Positions 25,317 to 34,492 of a stretch of 64,000 nt of DNA are shown in pieces. Under the pieces are notes generated by a model. It was not told where the DNA came from. It saw only the letters and a list, made by a program, of their open reading frames with translations, and did not search any database. The position numbers and the translations under genes were made by a program. Each line of letters opens with the position of its first letter. Position 1 is the first letter of the stretch. The DNA lies in the NCBI GenBank assembly GCA_045121595.1, contig JBGVGI010000101.1, forward strand, positions 1-64,000, in the 5' to 3' direction. Source of the stretch: Fumia sp045121595 (GTDB lineage: Bacteria > Bacillota > Clostridia > Oscillospirales > Ruminococcaceae).

Positions 25317-25331
25317 ATTTTAATACGTCAA

Positions 25332-26087
25332 TTATTCAGCGTCTACAACGAGATCGTATTTAGCGAAGATTTCAGCAAGTGTGCCGTCAGCTTTGAGTTC
25401 AGCGAGAGCAGCGTTGAGTTCAGCAATGAGGTCATCGTTGCCGAGTTTTGTAACGATAGCGTAAGCTTCTTCTGTCATAGCTTCGTCGAGTACTACTGTT
25501 TTGCCGTCCTGGCTTGCAGAAAGAGCTTTTGCAACAGCGTCGTCGATTACAACAGCGTCAACTTTACCTGCAACCAAAGCAGTGATTGCTTCAGCACCTG
25601 TTTTGAAGGACTGTACGTTGTAGTTGTTGTCGAGGAGGTACTGTTCACCTGTTGTACCTTCCTGACAGGAAACTGTTTTGCCAGTGAGGTCAGCAGCAGC
25701 TTTGATTTCGCTTTCAGCGTTTACGATGATTGCCTGAGAAGCTTTGTAGTAGTCATCGGAAAAGCCCATATTGAGTCTTCTTTCGTCAGTAGCTGTTACA
25801 CCGGAGATAGCAACGTCGTATTTACCTGTTGCAGCACCTGTCAAAGCAGCGTCGAAGTCCATATTTGTGATTTCGAGTGTTCTGCCCATTTTTGCAGCGA
25901 TTGCTTCAGCCATTTCAACTTCAGCGCCAACGATCTTGTCACCTTCGAGATATTCAAAGGGAGGGAATTCAGCGTTTGTAGCCATTGTGAGTGTAGCTGT
26001 GTCAACGGGTTTTTCTTCTGCTCCACAAGAAGCGAGGCAGCATACTGCTGTCAAAGCAGCGAGTGTCAATGCGATAAGTTTTTTCAT
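25332..26087 (-). CDS. Amino-acid ABC transporter substrate-binding lipoprotein
   Basis: A 251-residue SBP_bac_3 protein with a lipoprotein signal peptide ending LAALTAVCCLASCG (lipobox LASC). The family signature GKYDVAISGVTATDERR is clear, with the N-terminal lobe starting LTMATNAEFPPFEYLEG. These features fit cystine/glutamine/basic amino-acid binding proteins. The start is ATG at 26087; the TTG nine bases upstream overlaps the AAAGG ribosome-binding site. A TATAAT-like -10 lies upstream. Confidence 0.93.
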   Translation of the reverse strand: MKKLIALTLAALTAVCCLASCGAEEKPVDTATLTMATNAEFPPFEYLEGDKIVGAEVEMAEAIAAKMGRTLEITNMDFDAALTGAATGKYDVAISGVTATDERRLNMGFSDDYYKASQAIIVNAESEIKAAADLTGKTVSCQEGTTGEQYLLDNNYNVQSFKTGAEAITALVAGKVDAVVIDDAVAKALSASQDGKTVVLDEAMTEEAYAIVTKLGNDDLIAELNAALAELKADGTLAEIFAKYDLVVDAE

Positions 26088-26199
26088 TAAAATCAACCTT
26101 TCTTTTTTGTTGTTGATTATACTTTAACACAAACTGAAAATAAATGCAAGTGTTTTTGCATAAAAAATGAATAAAATTCATAAATTTTATCATTTTATG

Positions 26200-26229
26200 C
26201 AAAAAACCACCCAAAAAGGTGGTTTTTTG
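26200..26229 (-). terminator. Terminator of the glycogen operon
   Basis: AAAAAACCACC (26201-26211) pairs with GGTGGTTTTTT (26218-26228) around a 6-base loop just after the glgP stop, with a T-run on the minus strand. Confidence 0.85.
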
Positions 26230-26232
26230 TGA

Positions 26233-28626
26233 TTATTTATACCAAATATTATTCACGTAATCCATAATACTGCGGTCTGCGGAGAAGAGTCCTGAGTTTG
26301 CAATATTGTGAAGTGACATCTTATTCCAGAGCATTTTATCGCGGTAAGTGTCGTTTACAATACTATGAATATTCTTGTAACTGTCAAAGTCTGCAAGTGA
26401 CATATAGGTATCAGTGTTGAGAAGGTAGTTTACAATAGTATCAAAGTTTTTGCCTTCAACACCGCCTGATTTCACAAAGTCGAGAACTTCTCGTACGTTC
26501 TGGTCAGCATCATAAACGTGACGGGGGTGATAGCCTCTTGCTCTGAGGTCGTTTACTTCGGGGGTGTTCATACCGAAAATAAAGATATTTTCAGGTCCTA
26601 CCTGTTCAAATATTTCGATATTTGCGCCGTCCATCGTACCTAAAGTGAGAGCACCGTTTAACATCATCTTCATATTGCCCGTACCGGAAGCTTCTTTACC
26701 TGCCTGAGAAATCTGTTCACTGATTTCAGCGGCGGGGTAAATCTTTTCTGCAAGGGAAACCTTATAGTCGGCAAGGAAGATAATTTTAATCATACCGTTT
26801 ATACTGCTGTCTTTGTTAATCATATCGGCAAGACCGCATATAAATCTGATAATTTCTTTTGCCATAAAGTATCCGGGGGAAGCCTTGGCACCAAAGATAA
26901 AGGTACGGGGCTCCATTGTATATCCGTGGTTTTTGATCTGCAGATATAAATGAAGAATATGCAAAGCATTCATAAGCTGACGCTTATATTCATGCAGACG
27001 TTTTACCTGAACGTCGAAAAGGGAATTCGGGTCAACGTTTATACCGTTTGCTTTTGAAATATACTGAGCGAGAAGCTCTTTGTTTGCTTTTTTGATTTCA
27101 GCAAGGCGTTTAAGAACAGACTCATCCTTTTCGTAAGCTTCAAGTTTTTTGAGCTCGTAAAGGTCTTTTTCAAATCCGTCACCGATAAGCTCTTTAATCA
27201 TATCAGTAAGGAGGGGGTTGCCCTGACAGAGCCAACGTCTTGCGGCAATACCGTTTGTAACGTTCGTGAGTTTTCCGGGGTAGATATCGTTAAAGTCACG
27301 GAACAAGTCGTCTTTAAGGATATCGGAATGGAGTTTTGAAACGCCGTTTACCGAATAGCAAGCGATAACGCAGAGGTTTGCCATACGCACACAACCGTCA
27401 CCGATAGCCGCCATTGACTGGATAGCTGCACGTTTTTCGGGGAATTTTTCGAAAATTTCGTTACAGAAACGGCGGTTGATTTCCTCAACGATAGTTGTAA
27501 TACGGGGAAGATGGGTTCTGAAAAGGTCAAGACTCCATTTTTCGAGCGCTTCGCTCATAACTGTATGGTTTGTATAAGCGAGTGTTCTGCAGGTGATATC
27601 CCACGCTTTATCCCACTGATATCCGTATTCGTCAAGCAAAAGTCGCATAAGCTCGGGAACGCAGAGTGCAGGATGGGTGTCGTTGATGTGGATAACAACC
27701 TTTTCAGGGAGATTATCAAGGTTTTTGTTCTGACGCAGATGGTCACTTATGATATTCTGCAATGAAGCACTTACAAAGAAGTACTGCTGTTTTAAGCGGA
27801 GACGTTTTCCCTCGATATGGTCATCGGCAGGGTACAAAACTTTGGAAATTGCGGCAGCCTTTGCATCACTTTCCATAGATTTCACGTATTCGCCTCTTGA
27901 GAATTCACTCATATCAAAGGTGTCGGCAGACTCAGCACGCCAGAGTCTTAAACTGTTTACAGTGTCACTGTTGTGACCTGAGATAAGCAAATCGTATGGT
28001 ACGGCACGAACGGAATAGTAGTTGTCGTGAGTTGTTTTGAGACCTTCGTTACTCCACTGCTCGGTTACGTGTCCGTCAAAATGAACCTCAACCGCTTCGT
28101 CGGTTCTGGGTGCTAACCAGTAAGAGCCCATTTCGAGCCAGTTATCGGGGAACTCAACCTGCCAGCCGTCTACTATTTTCTGCTTGAAAATACCGAATTC
28201 GTAACGGATTGAGAAACCTGTAACGGGGTATCCTAAAGTGGTTGCACCGTCCATATAACAACTTGCAAGACGGCCAAGACCACCGTTTCCAAGCCCTGCA
28301 TCGGGTTCCATCTCGTAGATTTTTTCAAGGTCAAAGCCGAGTTCTGAAACTGCCGTTTTCATAGCATCTTCAAGATTTAAGTTGTAAAGGTTGTTTTTAA
28401 GGGAACGGCCTACCAAAAATTCCATTGACATATAGTAAATGCGTTTGGAGTCTTTTTTTCTGAGATTGTCAAGGTATTCACCGCGTTTTGACAAAAGCAT
28501 TTCCTGCACCGACGTAAGGACAGCGCCATACATCTGTCGGTCGGTTGCTTCCTCGGGGGTATAACCGTACTCACCTTTAAGTGTTTTAATAAGTTTTTGT
28601 TTGAGTTCTGCTACTGTTGGGTTCAT
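26233..28626 (-). CDS. glgP: Glycogen/starch alpha-glucan phosphorylase
   Basis: A 797-residue glycogen phosphorylase releasing glucose-1-phosphate from alpha-1,4-glucan. Family marks are the N-terminal EYLDNLRKKDSKRIYYMSME region, GLGNGGLGRLASCYMD, and the pyridoxal-phosphate lysine in EASGTGNMKMMLNGALTLG. Length is standard. It is the last gene of the glgB-C-D-A-P operon, so breakdown is encoded together with synthesis, as in many Firmicutes. Confidence 0.97.
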   Translation of the reverse strand: MNPTVAELKQKLIKTLKGEYGYTPEEATDRQMYGAVLTSVQEMLLSKRGEYLDNLRKKDSKRIYYMSMEFLVGRSLKNNLYNLNLEDAMKTAVSELGFDLEKIYEMEPDAGLGNGGLGRLASCYMDGATTLGYPVTGFSIRYEFGIFKQKIVDGWQVEFPDNWLEMGSYWLAPRTDEAVEVHFDGHVTEQWSNEGLKTTHDNYYSVRAVPYDLLISGHNSDTVNSLRLWRAESADTFDMSEFSRGEYVKSMESDAKAAAISKVLYPADDHIEGKRLRLKQQYFFVSASLQNIISDHLRQNKNLDNLPEKVVIHINDTHPALCVPELMRLLLDEYGYQWDKAWDITCRTLAYTNHTVMSEALEKWSLDLFRTHLPRITTIVEEINRRFCNEIFEKFPEKRAAIQSMAAIGDGCVRMANLCVIACYSVNGVSKLHSDILKDDLFRDFNDIYPGKLTNVTNGIAARRWLCQGNPLLTDMIKELIGDGFEKDLYELKKLEAYEKDESVLKRLAEIKKANKELLAQYISKANGINVDPNSLFDVQVKRLHEYKRQLMNALHILHLYLQIKNHGYTMEPRTFIFGAKASPGYFMAKEIIRFICGLADMINKDSSINGMIKIIFLADYKVSLAEKIYPAAEISEQISQAGKEASGTGNMKMMLNGALTLGTMDGANIEIFEQVGPENIFIFGMNTPEVNDLRARGYHPRHVYDADQNVREVLDFVKSGGVEGKNFDTIVNYLLNTDTYMSLADFDSYKNIHSIVNDTYRDKMLWNKMSLHNIANSGLFSADRSIMDYVNNIWYK

Positions 28627-28648
28627 TTATTTTCCTCCGTAAAATTGA

Positions 28649-30070
28649 TTACAAAATTGATTCGTATATTTTTATATACTCGTCTGCTGAGTTGTTCCAG
28701 GAGTAATCTCCTGTCATTGCGTTATGAAGAATTGACTTGCGCTGGTTTTCATCGTACCAGATAGTCATACTTCTGTATATTGCGTCAAGCATATCGTATG
28801 CATTGAAAGACTGGAAGGTAACGCCGTTACCCGTGCCTTCTGCGGCTTCAAACGGGATTACGGTATCACGAAGTCCGCCTACTGCGTGAACAACGGGGAT
28901 AGTGCCGTATCGTAACGCTATCATCTGTGCAAGACCGCAGGGCTCGGTTCTCGACGGCATCAAGAAGATGTCGGCACCTGCGTAGATTTTCTGTGCAAGT
29001 GCGGATGAGAACATAATGCACGAGCGGACTTTATCGGGATACTTATACTCACAGTATCTAAAGAAGTTTTCGTAATCGGCGTAGCCCGTGCCGAGCACCA
29101 CAATCTGAACGTCGCTTTCCATAAGCTTGTCAATAACCTGCTCGAGCAGGTCGACACCCTTTTGAGGGGTAAGACGTGTTACCATACCGATAAGGGGGAT
29201 ATCCTTTCTTTCGGGGAGACCAAGCTCACGCTGTAAATCACGTTTGTTGAAGCGTTTGTTAGAGGGTGTTTTCGCAGTATAATTCGTATGAATGTTTTTG
29301 TCGGTAGCGGGATTGAAAAGGTCCATATCAATGCCGTTTACGATACCGCTTATTTTATACTGTCTTTCCTTTAAAATAGGGTCTAATCCGTAAGAAAAAT
29401 AGGGGTTTAAGATTTCGTTTGCATAGCTTCTTGAAACGGTGGTTACGGCATTTGAACATTCAACTGCACCTTTCATAAGGTTTAAGCAACCGTCGTGCTC
29501 TAAAAGTGAAGCCTGACCTTTATATATTCCGAAAACGTTTTCTAAGATATCAATGCCGTATTTGCCCTGAAACTCAATGTTATGAATTGAAAAGACGGTT
29601 TTGATATTTTTATATCCGTCAATAAGGCGGTACTGAGTATCAAGATAAACTGAAACGAGGGCGGTATGCCAGTCATTTGCATGGATGATGTCGGGATAAA
29701 AATCGATTTGCGGAATGATTTCAAGTACAGCTTTTGAAAAATAGGCAAAACGTTCACCATCGTCAAACTCCCCGTAAGGATAGGGACGTTTGAAATACTG
29801 CTCGTTGTCGATAAGGTAATAGGTGACACCGTCTACAACTGCCGTGAAAATACCGCAGTAGCTGTTGCGCCAGCCAAATGTGAAGTAAAAGTTTTTTGTG
29901 TAGCTGATACTTTCCTTAAGTTCGGGCTTCATTGTGGAATAAAGCGGTATCACAACACGCACGTCATGTCCTTTTTTAACAAGTTCTTTCGGAAGCGCGC
30001 CTGCTACGTCGCCCAAGCCACCCACCTTCACAAAGGGGAGAGCTTCACTTGCGGCGAATAATATTTTCAT
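28649..30070 (-). CDS. glgA: Glycogen synthase (ADP-glucose)
   Basis: A 473-residue GT5 enzyme that extends alpha-1,4-glucan from ADP-glucose. The N-terminal substrate motif is KVGGLGDVAGALPK (from residue 15), and the C-terminal lobe has PSRTEPCGLAQMIALRYG with the GT-B fold acidic pair. It lies 10 bases downstream of glgD. Confidence 0.97.
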   Translation of the reverse strand: MKILFAASEALPFVKVGGLGDVAGALPKELVKKGHDVRVVIPLYSTMKPELKESISYTKNFYFTFGWRNSYCGIFTAVVDGVTYYLIDNEQYFKRPYPYGEFDDGERFAYFSKAVLEIIPQIDFYPDIIHANDWHTALVSVYLDTQYRLIDGYKNIKTVFSIHNIEFQGKYGIDILENVFGIYKGQASLLEHDGCLNLMKGAVECSNAVTTVSRSYANEILNPYFSYGLDPILKERQYKISGIVNGIDMDLFNPATDKNIHTNYTAKTPSNKRFNKRDLQRELGLPERKDIPLIGMVTRLTPQKGVDLLEQVIDKLMESDVQIVVLGTGYADYENFFRYCEYKYPDKVRSCIMFSSALAQKIYAGADIFLMPSRTEPCGLAQMIALRYGTIPVVHAVGGLRDTVIPFEAAEGTGNGVTFQSFNAYDMLDAIYRSMTIWYDENQRKSILHNAMTGDYSWNNSADEYIKIYESIL

Positions 30071-30080
30071 AGAAATCCTC

Positions 30081-31181
30081 CTATACAGTCTTGCCTTTTG
30101 AAATTACGAAAGGATAAGTTTCGTATCCTGAAAGGATGTGGTTATCCTCAACGGTTACGTCCTTGTCGGTGATAACGCAGTTAAGTCTTGCATTTTCGCC
30201 GATTTCGGTGTGCTGCATAATTATACAGTTATTCAAAACTGCACCTTTTTTGATTTTAACACCACGGAAAACAATGCAGTTATTGAGCTCACCGTTGATT
30301 TCACAACCGTCGGCAATAAGACTGTTTTTAACCTTGCTGTCAAACCCGTAGGTGGTGGGAACACTGTTTTTAACACGTGTAAGGATGGGCGCTTCGGAAT
30401 AGAAAAGTTCTTTTCTGATATCCGTTCTGATAAGATCCATACTTGCTTTGTAGTAATCCGCAATAGTGTTTATAACGGCACTGTAACCTTTGTGCTCAAA
30501 GCCGTAAACGTTAAGAGTTTCGATATGCTGAGTGATAAAGTCACGTGTGAGATCTGTCCAACCGTAAGTGTAAGCTTTATCAAGCAGAGAAACGAGTAAT
30601 TCTTTGTTGATAACGATAATTTTAAGCATCATTTTACCGCTTGTGCCGAATTTTGCATCGGTAACCTTACCTGTTTCGTCACAGTCGATAACAAGGCCGT
30701 TTGCAGGGGTGTCAACGTTTCTGTAAAGAAGTGTTATATCTGCGCCGTTATTTTTGTGAGATTTTATCATAGCCTTGAAATCAACGTTTAAAACCAAGTT
30801 GGTGTCGGCAAGGATAACGTAGTCTTCGTCACCTTTTTTAACGTATCCTTTAGCGGAAAGCAAAGCGTCAACGTCACTTCTGTTACGGGTGAGTGCCGAT
30901 TCTTCCTTTGCAAAAGGAGTGAGGATTTTAAGACCTGCATCTCTTCTGTCAAGACCCCAGTCTTTTCCGTATTCTATATGGTCGGACAAAGAGCCGTAAT
31001 GCTCTTTTGTAAGTATACCGATGTCGGTAATATTTGCGTTTACGAGAGAAGAGAGGATAAAGTCGATAAGACGGTAACGTCCGCCGAAAGGAATGGTTGC
31101 GAGAGTTCTGTGTACGGCAAGTTCGTTTTGGACACCGCCGTAGCTTTCAGAAAATAAAATACATTTTGTACGTGTAGCCAT
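30081..31181 (-). CDS. glgD: Glucose-1-phosphate adenylyltransferase regulatory subunit GlgD
   Basis: A 366-residue GlgC paralogue. The glycine-rich nucleotide loop of GlgC (GGQGTRL) is replaced by ESYGGVQNELAVHR, while IPFGGRYRLIDFILSSLVNA and the C-terminal left-handed beta-helix are kept. In Firmicutes GlgD pairs with GlgC as a modulatory, nearly inactive subunit. It directly follows glgC by 11 bases, consistent with a heterotetramer. Confidence 0.95.
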   Translation of the reverse strand: MATRTKCILFSESYGGVQNELAVHRTLATIPFGGRYRLIDFILSSLVNANITDIGILTKEHYGSLSDHIEYGKDWGLDRRDAGLKILTPFAKEESALTRNRSDVDALLSAKGYVKKGDEDYVILADTNLVLNVDFKAMIKSHKNNGADITLLYRNVDTPANGLVIDCDETGKVTDAKFGTSGKMMLKIIVINKELLVSLLDKAYTYGWTDLTRDFITQHIETLNVYGFEHKGYSAVINTIADYYKASMDLIRTDIRKELFYSEAPILTRVKNSVPTTYGFDSKVKNSLIADGCEINGELNNCIVFRGVKIKKGAVLNNCIIMQHTEIGENARLNCVITDKDVTVEDNHILSGYETYPFVISKGKTV

Positions 31182-31192
31182 AATAAAACCTC

Positions 31193-32401
31193 CTATCTTC
31201 CTGCCTCGGGTTCAATCATTTCGTTGGGTTTAACAACCTGACCCTTTTTAACGATTGCACCACGACCTACTACTGCAATTCCCCATTCCGAGCGGTCGGG
31301 GTAGTTACAGGGGTCGTCACCTACCACGGCGCCTTCTTCGATGATGGCATCTTCGGCGATGATTGCATATTTTACTGTAGCGCCTTCTTTGATAACACTG
31401 TTGCTCATTACAACGGCGGAGTTAAGCTCTGCGTCCTTTTCAACTGTAACGTTTGAGAAAAGAACACTGTACCAGAGGTTGCCGTCTATATAACAGCCTT
31501 CGGTTATCATAGATTCCACAACGTTTGCATTTTCACCCATAAAGTGAGGAGGCAAAGGTTTGTTTCTTGCGTAAATTTTCCATTGGTCACCGTCTAAGTT
31601 TATATTGCTTCTGGGGTTTAAAAGGTCCATATTTGCTTCCCATAAGCTTTCAATAGTTCCAACGTCTTTCCAGTAGCCGTCAAATTCGTAAGCCACCATC
31701 TTTTCACCATTTGTGAGCATAGCGGGGATGATGTTTTTGCCGAAATCGTTGTCACTGTCGGGATTTTCTTCATCCTTAATAAGATATTCGCGAAGCTTTT
31801 TCCAGTTAAAGATGTAAATACCCATTGAAGCTTTTGTGGATTTAGGATTTTTGGGTTTTTCTTCAAATTCGTAAATCGTGCCGTCTTCGGTTGTGTTCAT
31901 AATTCCGAAACGGGAAGCTTCCTCAATCGGTACGTTCAAAACGGCGATTGTTGCAGTAGCTTCATTTTTTGTATGATGCTCAAGCATCTTTGAATAGTCC
32001 ATCTTATAAATATGGTCACCTGAAAGTATCAAAACATTATCGGGGTCGTATTTTTCAATAAAATTGATATTTTGATAAATAGCGTCGGCAGTACCGTTAT
32101 ACCACTTGCCCTCTTTTCCGCTAACGTAAGGAGGGAGAATGTAAACACCGCCGTTCATACGGTCAAGGTCCCACGGCTTACCATTACCGATATATGAGTT
32201 AAGTTCTAAGGGGCGGTACTGGGTGAGAACGCCTACCGTGTCAATACCTGAGTTTACGCAGTTAGAAAGGGGAAAATCAATGATGCGGTATTTTCCTCCG
32301 AAAGGAACAGCGGGTTTTGCCACTTCTTTCGTCAGAACGTAGAGCCTTGTGCCTTGTCCTCCGGCAAGGAGCATAGTTACAATGTCTTTCTTCTGTTTCA
32401 T
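31193..32401 (-). CDS. glgC: Glucose-1-phosphate adenylyltransferase, catalytic subunit
   Basis: A 402-residue ADP-glucose pyrophosphorylase, the committed step of glycogen synthesis. It shows the loop LAGGQGTRL (residues 12-20), KPAVPFGGKYRIIDFPLSNC, the glucose-1-phosphate site FEEKPKNPKS, and a beta-helix C-terminus. The ATG overlaps the glgB stop by 4 bases (ATGA). Confidence 0.97.
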   Translation of the reverse strand: MKQKKDIVTMLLAGGQGTRLYVLTKEVAKPAVPFGGKYRIIDFPLSNCVNSGIDTVGVLTQYRPLELNSYIGNGKPWDLDRMNGGVYILPPYVSGKEGKWYNGTADAIYQNINFIEKYDPDNVLILSGDHIYKMDYSKMLEHHTKNEATATIAVLNVPIEEASRFGIMNTTEDGTIYEFEEKPKNPKSTKASMGIYIFNWKKLREYLIKDEENPDSDNDFGKNIIPAMLTNGEKMVAYEFDGYWKDVGTIESLWEANMDLLNPRSNINLDGDQWKIYARNKPLPPHFMGENANVVESMITEGCYIDGNLWYSVLFSNVTVEKDAELNSAVVMSNSVIKEGATVKYAIIAEDAIIEEGAVVGDDPCNYPDRSEWGIAVVGRGAIVKKGQVVKPNEMIEPEAGR

Positions 32402-34311
32402 GCTAACACCTCATTTGTATTTTTGTTTTTGCCTTTTTTGTACATATAAATTGTAGAGAATGGCGGTAATGTAAGAGAAAGTGAGTAATCCTTTCCGTGC
32501 ATCGGTGAGAGTTTTGAGAAAACTTCACCGTTTTTAATTCCGTTTCCGCCGTAAATAGAATTGTCGCTTGAGAAAATTTCGGTGTATTTTCCGCGACTTG
32601 GTACTCCGATAAGATAATCATCAAGAGTAAGCGAAGAGAAGTTGCAGACAACAATAAGTTCACTGCCTCTTTTATCTTTTCGCATAAAGGAAATCACGTT
32701 CTGGTCTGCGTTATCGCAGGAAATCCAGTCAAATCCCGTCCAGTCGGTGTCTATCTCCCAGAGTGCAGGAGTTTTTAAATAAAGAGCGTTGAGTTCTTTT
32801 ACAAACTTCTGATATTTTCTGTGCATCTCGTAATCAAGCAAGAGCCAGTCGAGTTCTTTTTCTTCGTTCCACTCAATGAACTGTGCAAACTCCTGACCCA
32901 TAAAGGTAAGCTTTTTGCCTGGATGCGCAAACATATAAGAAATGTACGCTCTTAAATTTTTAAACTTTTCATTATATTCGCCCGGCATCTTATTTATGAG
33001 TGAGCATTTGCCGTGCACCACTTCATCGTGAGATAAGGGGAGAATATAATTTTCCGAAAAGGCGTATGTCATACTGAAAGTCATATTGTTGTGTACACCT
33101 TTTCTGAAAAACGGGTCTGTCTGCATATATCTTGTTGAATCGTTCATCCAGCCCATATTCCATTTAAACGAAAATCCGAGTCCGTCGTGTTCAACGGGGG
33201 CTGTGACTTTCGGAAAAGCAGTGGACTCTTCTGCTATCATAACCGAGCCTTTGTAGTTTTCGGTTACAGTTTTGTTAAGAAGCTTTAAAAACTCAATAGC
33301 TTCAAGGTTTCCGTTTCCGCCGTATTTGTTGGGAATCCATTCGCCGTCCTTTTTGCCGTAGTCAAGATAGAGCATACTTGCCACTGCATCGACTCTGAGT
33401 CCGTCGATATGGTAGTTTTCTATCCAGTTACAGGCGCTCGAAATAAGAAAGCTCCTTACTTCGGGTCTGCCGTAGTCGAAAATCATCGTGCCCCAGTCGG
33501 GGTGTTCGCCTTTTTTAGGGTCCTGATATTCAAAACAAGGTTCTCCGTCAAACTTAAAAAGTCCGAAAGCGTCTTTCGGGAAATGTGCAGGTACCCAGTC
33601 TAAAATAACGCCTACGTTGCTTTGGTGGCATAAATCGACAAATTCCATAAAATCTTTTGGTGTGCCGTATCTTGAGGTGGGGGCGAAATAGCCTGTCACC
33701 TGATATCCCCATGACTTATCGTAAGGATATTCCCCAATCGGCATAAGCTCTATGTGGGTATATCCCATTTCCTTTATATAAGGAATAAGCTCCTCGGCGA
33801 GTTTTTTATAGGAAAAAGGTGCGCCGTCAGGGTAGGTGCGCCAGGAAGATGCGTGAAGCTCGTAAATGTTAAGCGGTTTGTTTAAAAGAGTGGAACTTTC
33901 TTTTTTCTTCTGCCACTTTTTATCCTTCCAGGCGTATCCCGAAATATCGTAGATTTTTGAAGCAGTACCGGGTCGGGTCTCTGCGTGTGTTGCAAATGGG
34001 TCTGCTTTAAAAATAAGCTCTCCTGATTTTGTTTTCAGTACGAATTTATAGGTATCGTATTCCGAAAGGTTTTCAATTCTGCATTCAAAAATTCCGTTTT
34101 CGGTAATTTTTTCCGCTTTGTAAGTGTAAGGGTGCCAGTCGGCAAAACTACCCGTCACGAAAACTTCCTCCGCGTGGGGTGCCCAGACACGGAAAACGTG
34201 TGAAGCACCTTCTCTGTGACAACCTAAATAGTCGAAAGCACGGTAATTTGTACCCTCGTGAAAGAGGTATGCCGCAGGGTTTTTATCTGTATTTTTTATG
34301 GTAATCACCAC
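32398..34311 (-). CDS. glgB: 1,4-alpha-glucan branching enzyme
   Basis: A 637-residue GH13 branching enzyme that creates alpha-1,6 branches. It has an N-terminal CBM48 (FRVWAPHAEEVFVTGSFADW), the catalytic nucleophile Asp in GLRVDAVASMLYLDYG, the acid Glu in MIAEESTAFP, and LSHDEVVHGK. The start appears to be GTG at 34311 (a second GTG is next to it); the ribosome-binding site is weak. First gene of the operon behind a good sigma-A promoter. Confidence 0.95.
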   Translation of the reverse strand: MVITIKNTDKNPAAYLFHEGTNYRAFDYLGCHREGASHVFRVWAPHAEEVFVTGSFADWHPYTYKAEKITENGIFECRIENLSEYDTYKFVLKTKSGELIFKADPFATHAETRPGTASKIYDISGYAWKDKKWQKKKESSTLLNKPLNIYELHASSWRTYPDGAPFSYKKLAEELIPYIKEMGYTHIELMPIGEYPYDKSWGYQVTGYFAPTSRYGTPKDFMEFVDLCHQSNVGVILDWVPAHFPKDAFGLFKFDGEPCFEYQDPKKGEHPDWGTMIFDYGRPEVRSFLISSACNWIENYHIDGLRVDAVASMLYLDYGKKDGEWIPNKYGGNGNLEAIEFLKLLNKTVTENYKGSVMIAEESTAFPKVTAPVEHDGLGFSFKWNMGWMNDSTRYMQTDPFFRKGVHNNMTFSMTYAFSENYILPLSHDEVVHGKCSLINKMPGEYNEKFKNLRAYISYMFAHPGKKLTFMGQEFAQFIEWNEEKELDWLLLDYEMHRKYQKFVKELNALYLKTPALWEIDTDWTGFDWISCDNADQNVISFMRKDKRGSELIVVCNFSSLTLDDYLIGVPSRGKYTEIFSSDNSIYGGNGIKNGEVFSKLSPMHGKDYSLSLTLPPFSTIYMYKKGKNKNTNEVLA

Positions 34312-34344
34312 CCGAAAAGTTTAGTAGTCAATATATACAAACAC

Positions 34345-34373
34345 ATTATATCACAAAATGCCCCTTTTGTAAA
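34345..34373 (-). promoter_or_regulatory. Sigma-A promoter of the glycogen operon
   Basis: Minus-strand TTTACA (34373-34368), 17-base spacer, TATAAT (34350-34345), with TGTGA directly before the -10. It is 34 bases before the glgB start. Confidence 0.7.
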
Positions 34374-34434
34374 TATTAACCTAAGTGAATTTTTTGATTT
34401 TTTGATAGAAAGTTATGGAATATCTTTGTAAATA

Positions 34435-34463
34435 TTGCTAAAAAACAAATTTTGTAGTAAAAT
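34435..34463 (+). promoter_or_regulatory. Sigma-A promoter of the alpha-amylase family gene
   Basis: TTGCTA (34435-34440), 17-base spacer, TAAAAT (34458-34463), 30 bases before the TTG start at 34493; divergent from the glycogen operon promoter about 60 bases away. Confidence 0.6.
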
Positions 34464-34492
34464 ATAATAAATGATTTTAAAAAGGTGATTTT

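Noticed and set aside
26088..26199. A riboswitch upstream of the amino-acid binding protein gene
   Set aside because: The leader is short and AT-rich with only a -10 element; no aptamer-like structure could be seen.
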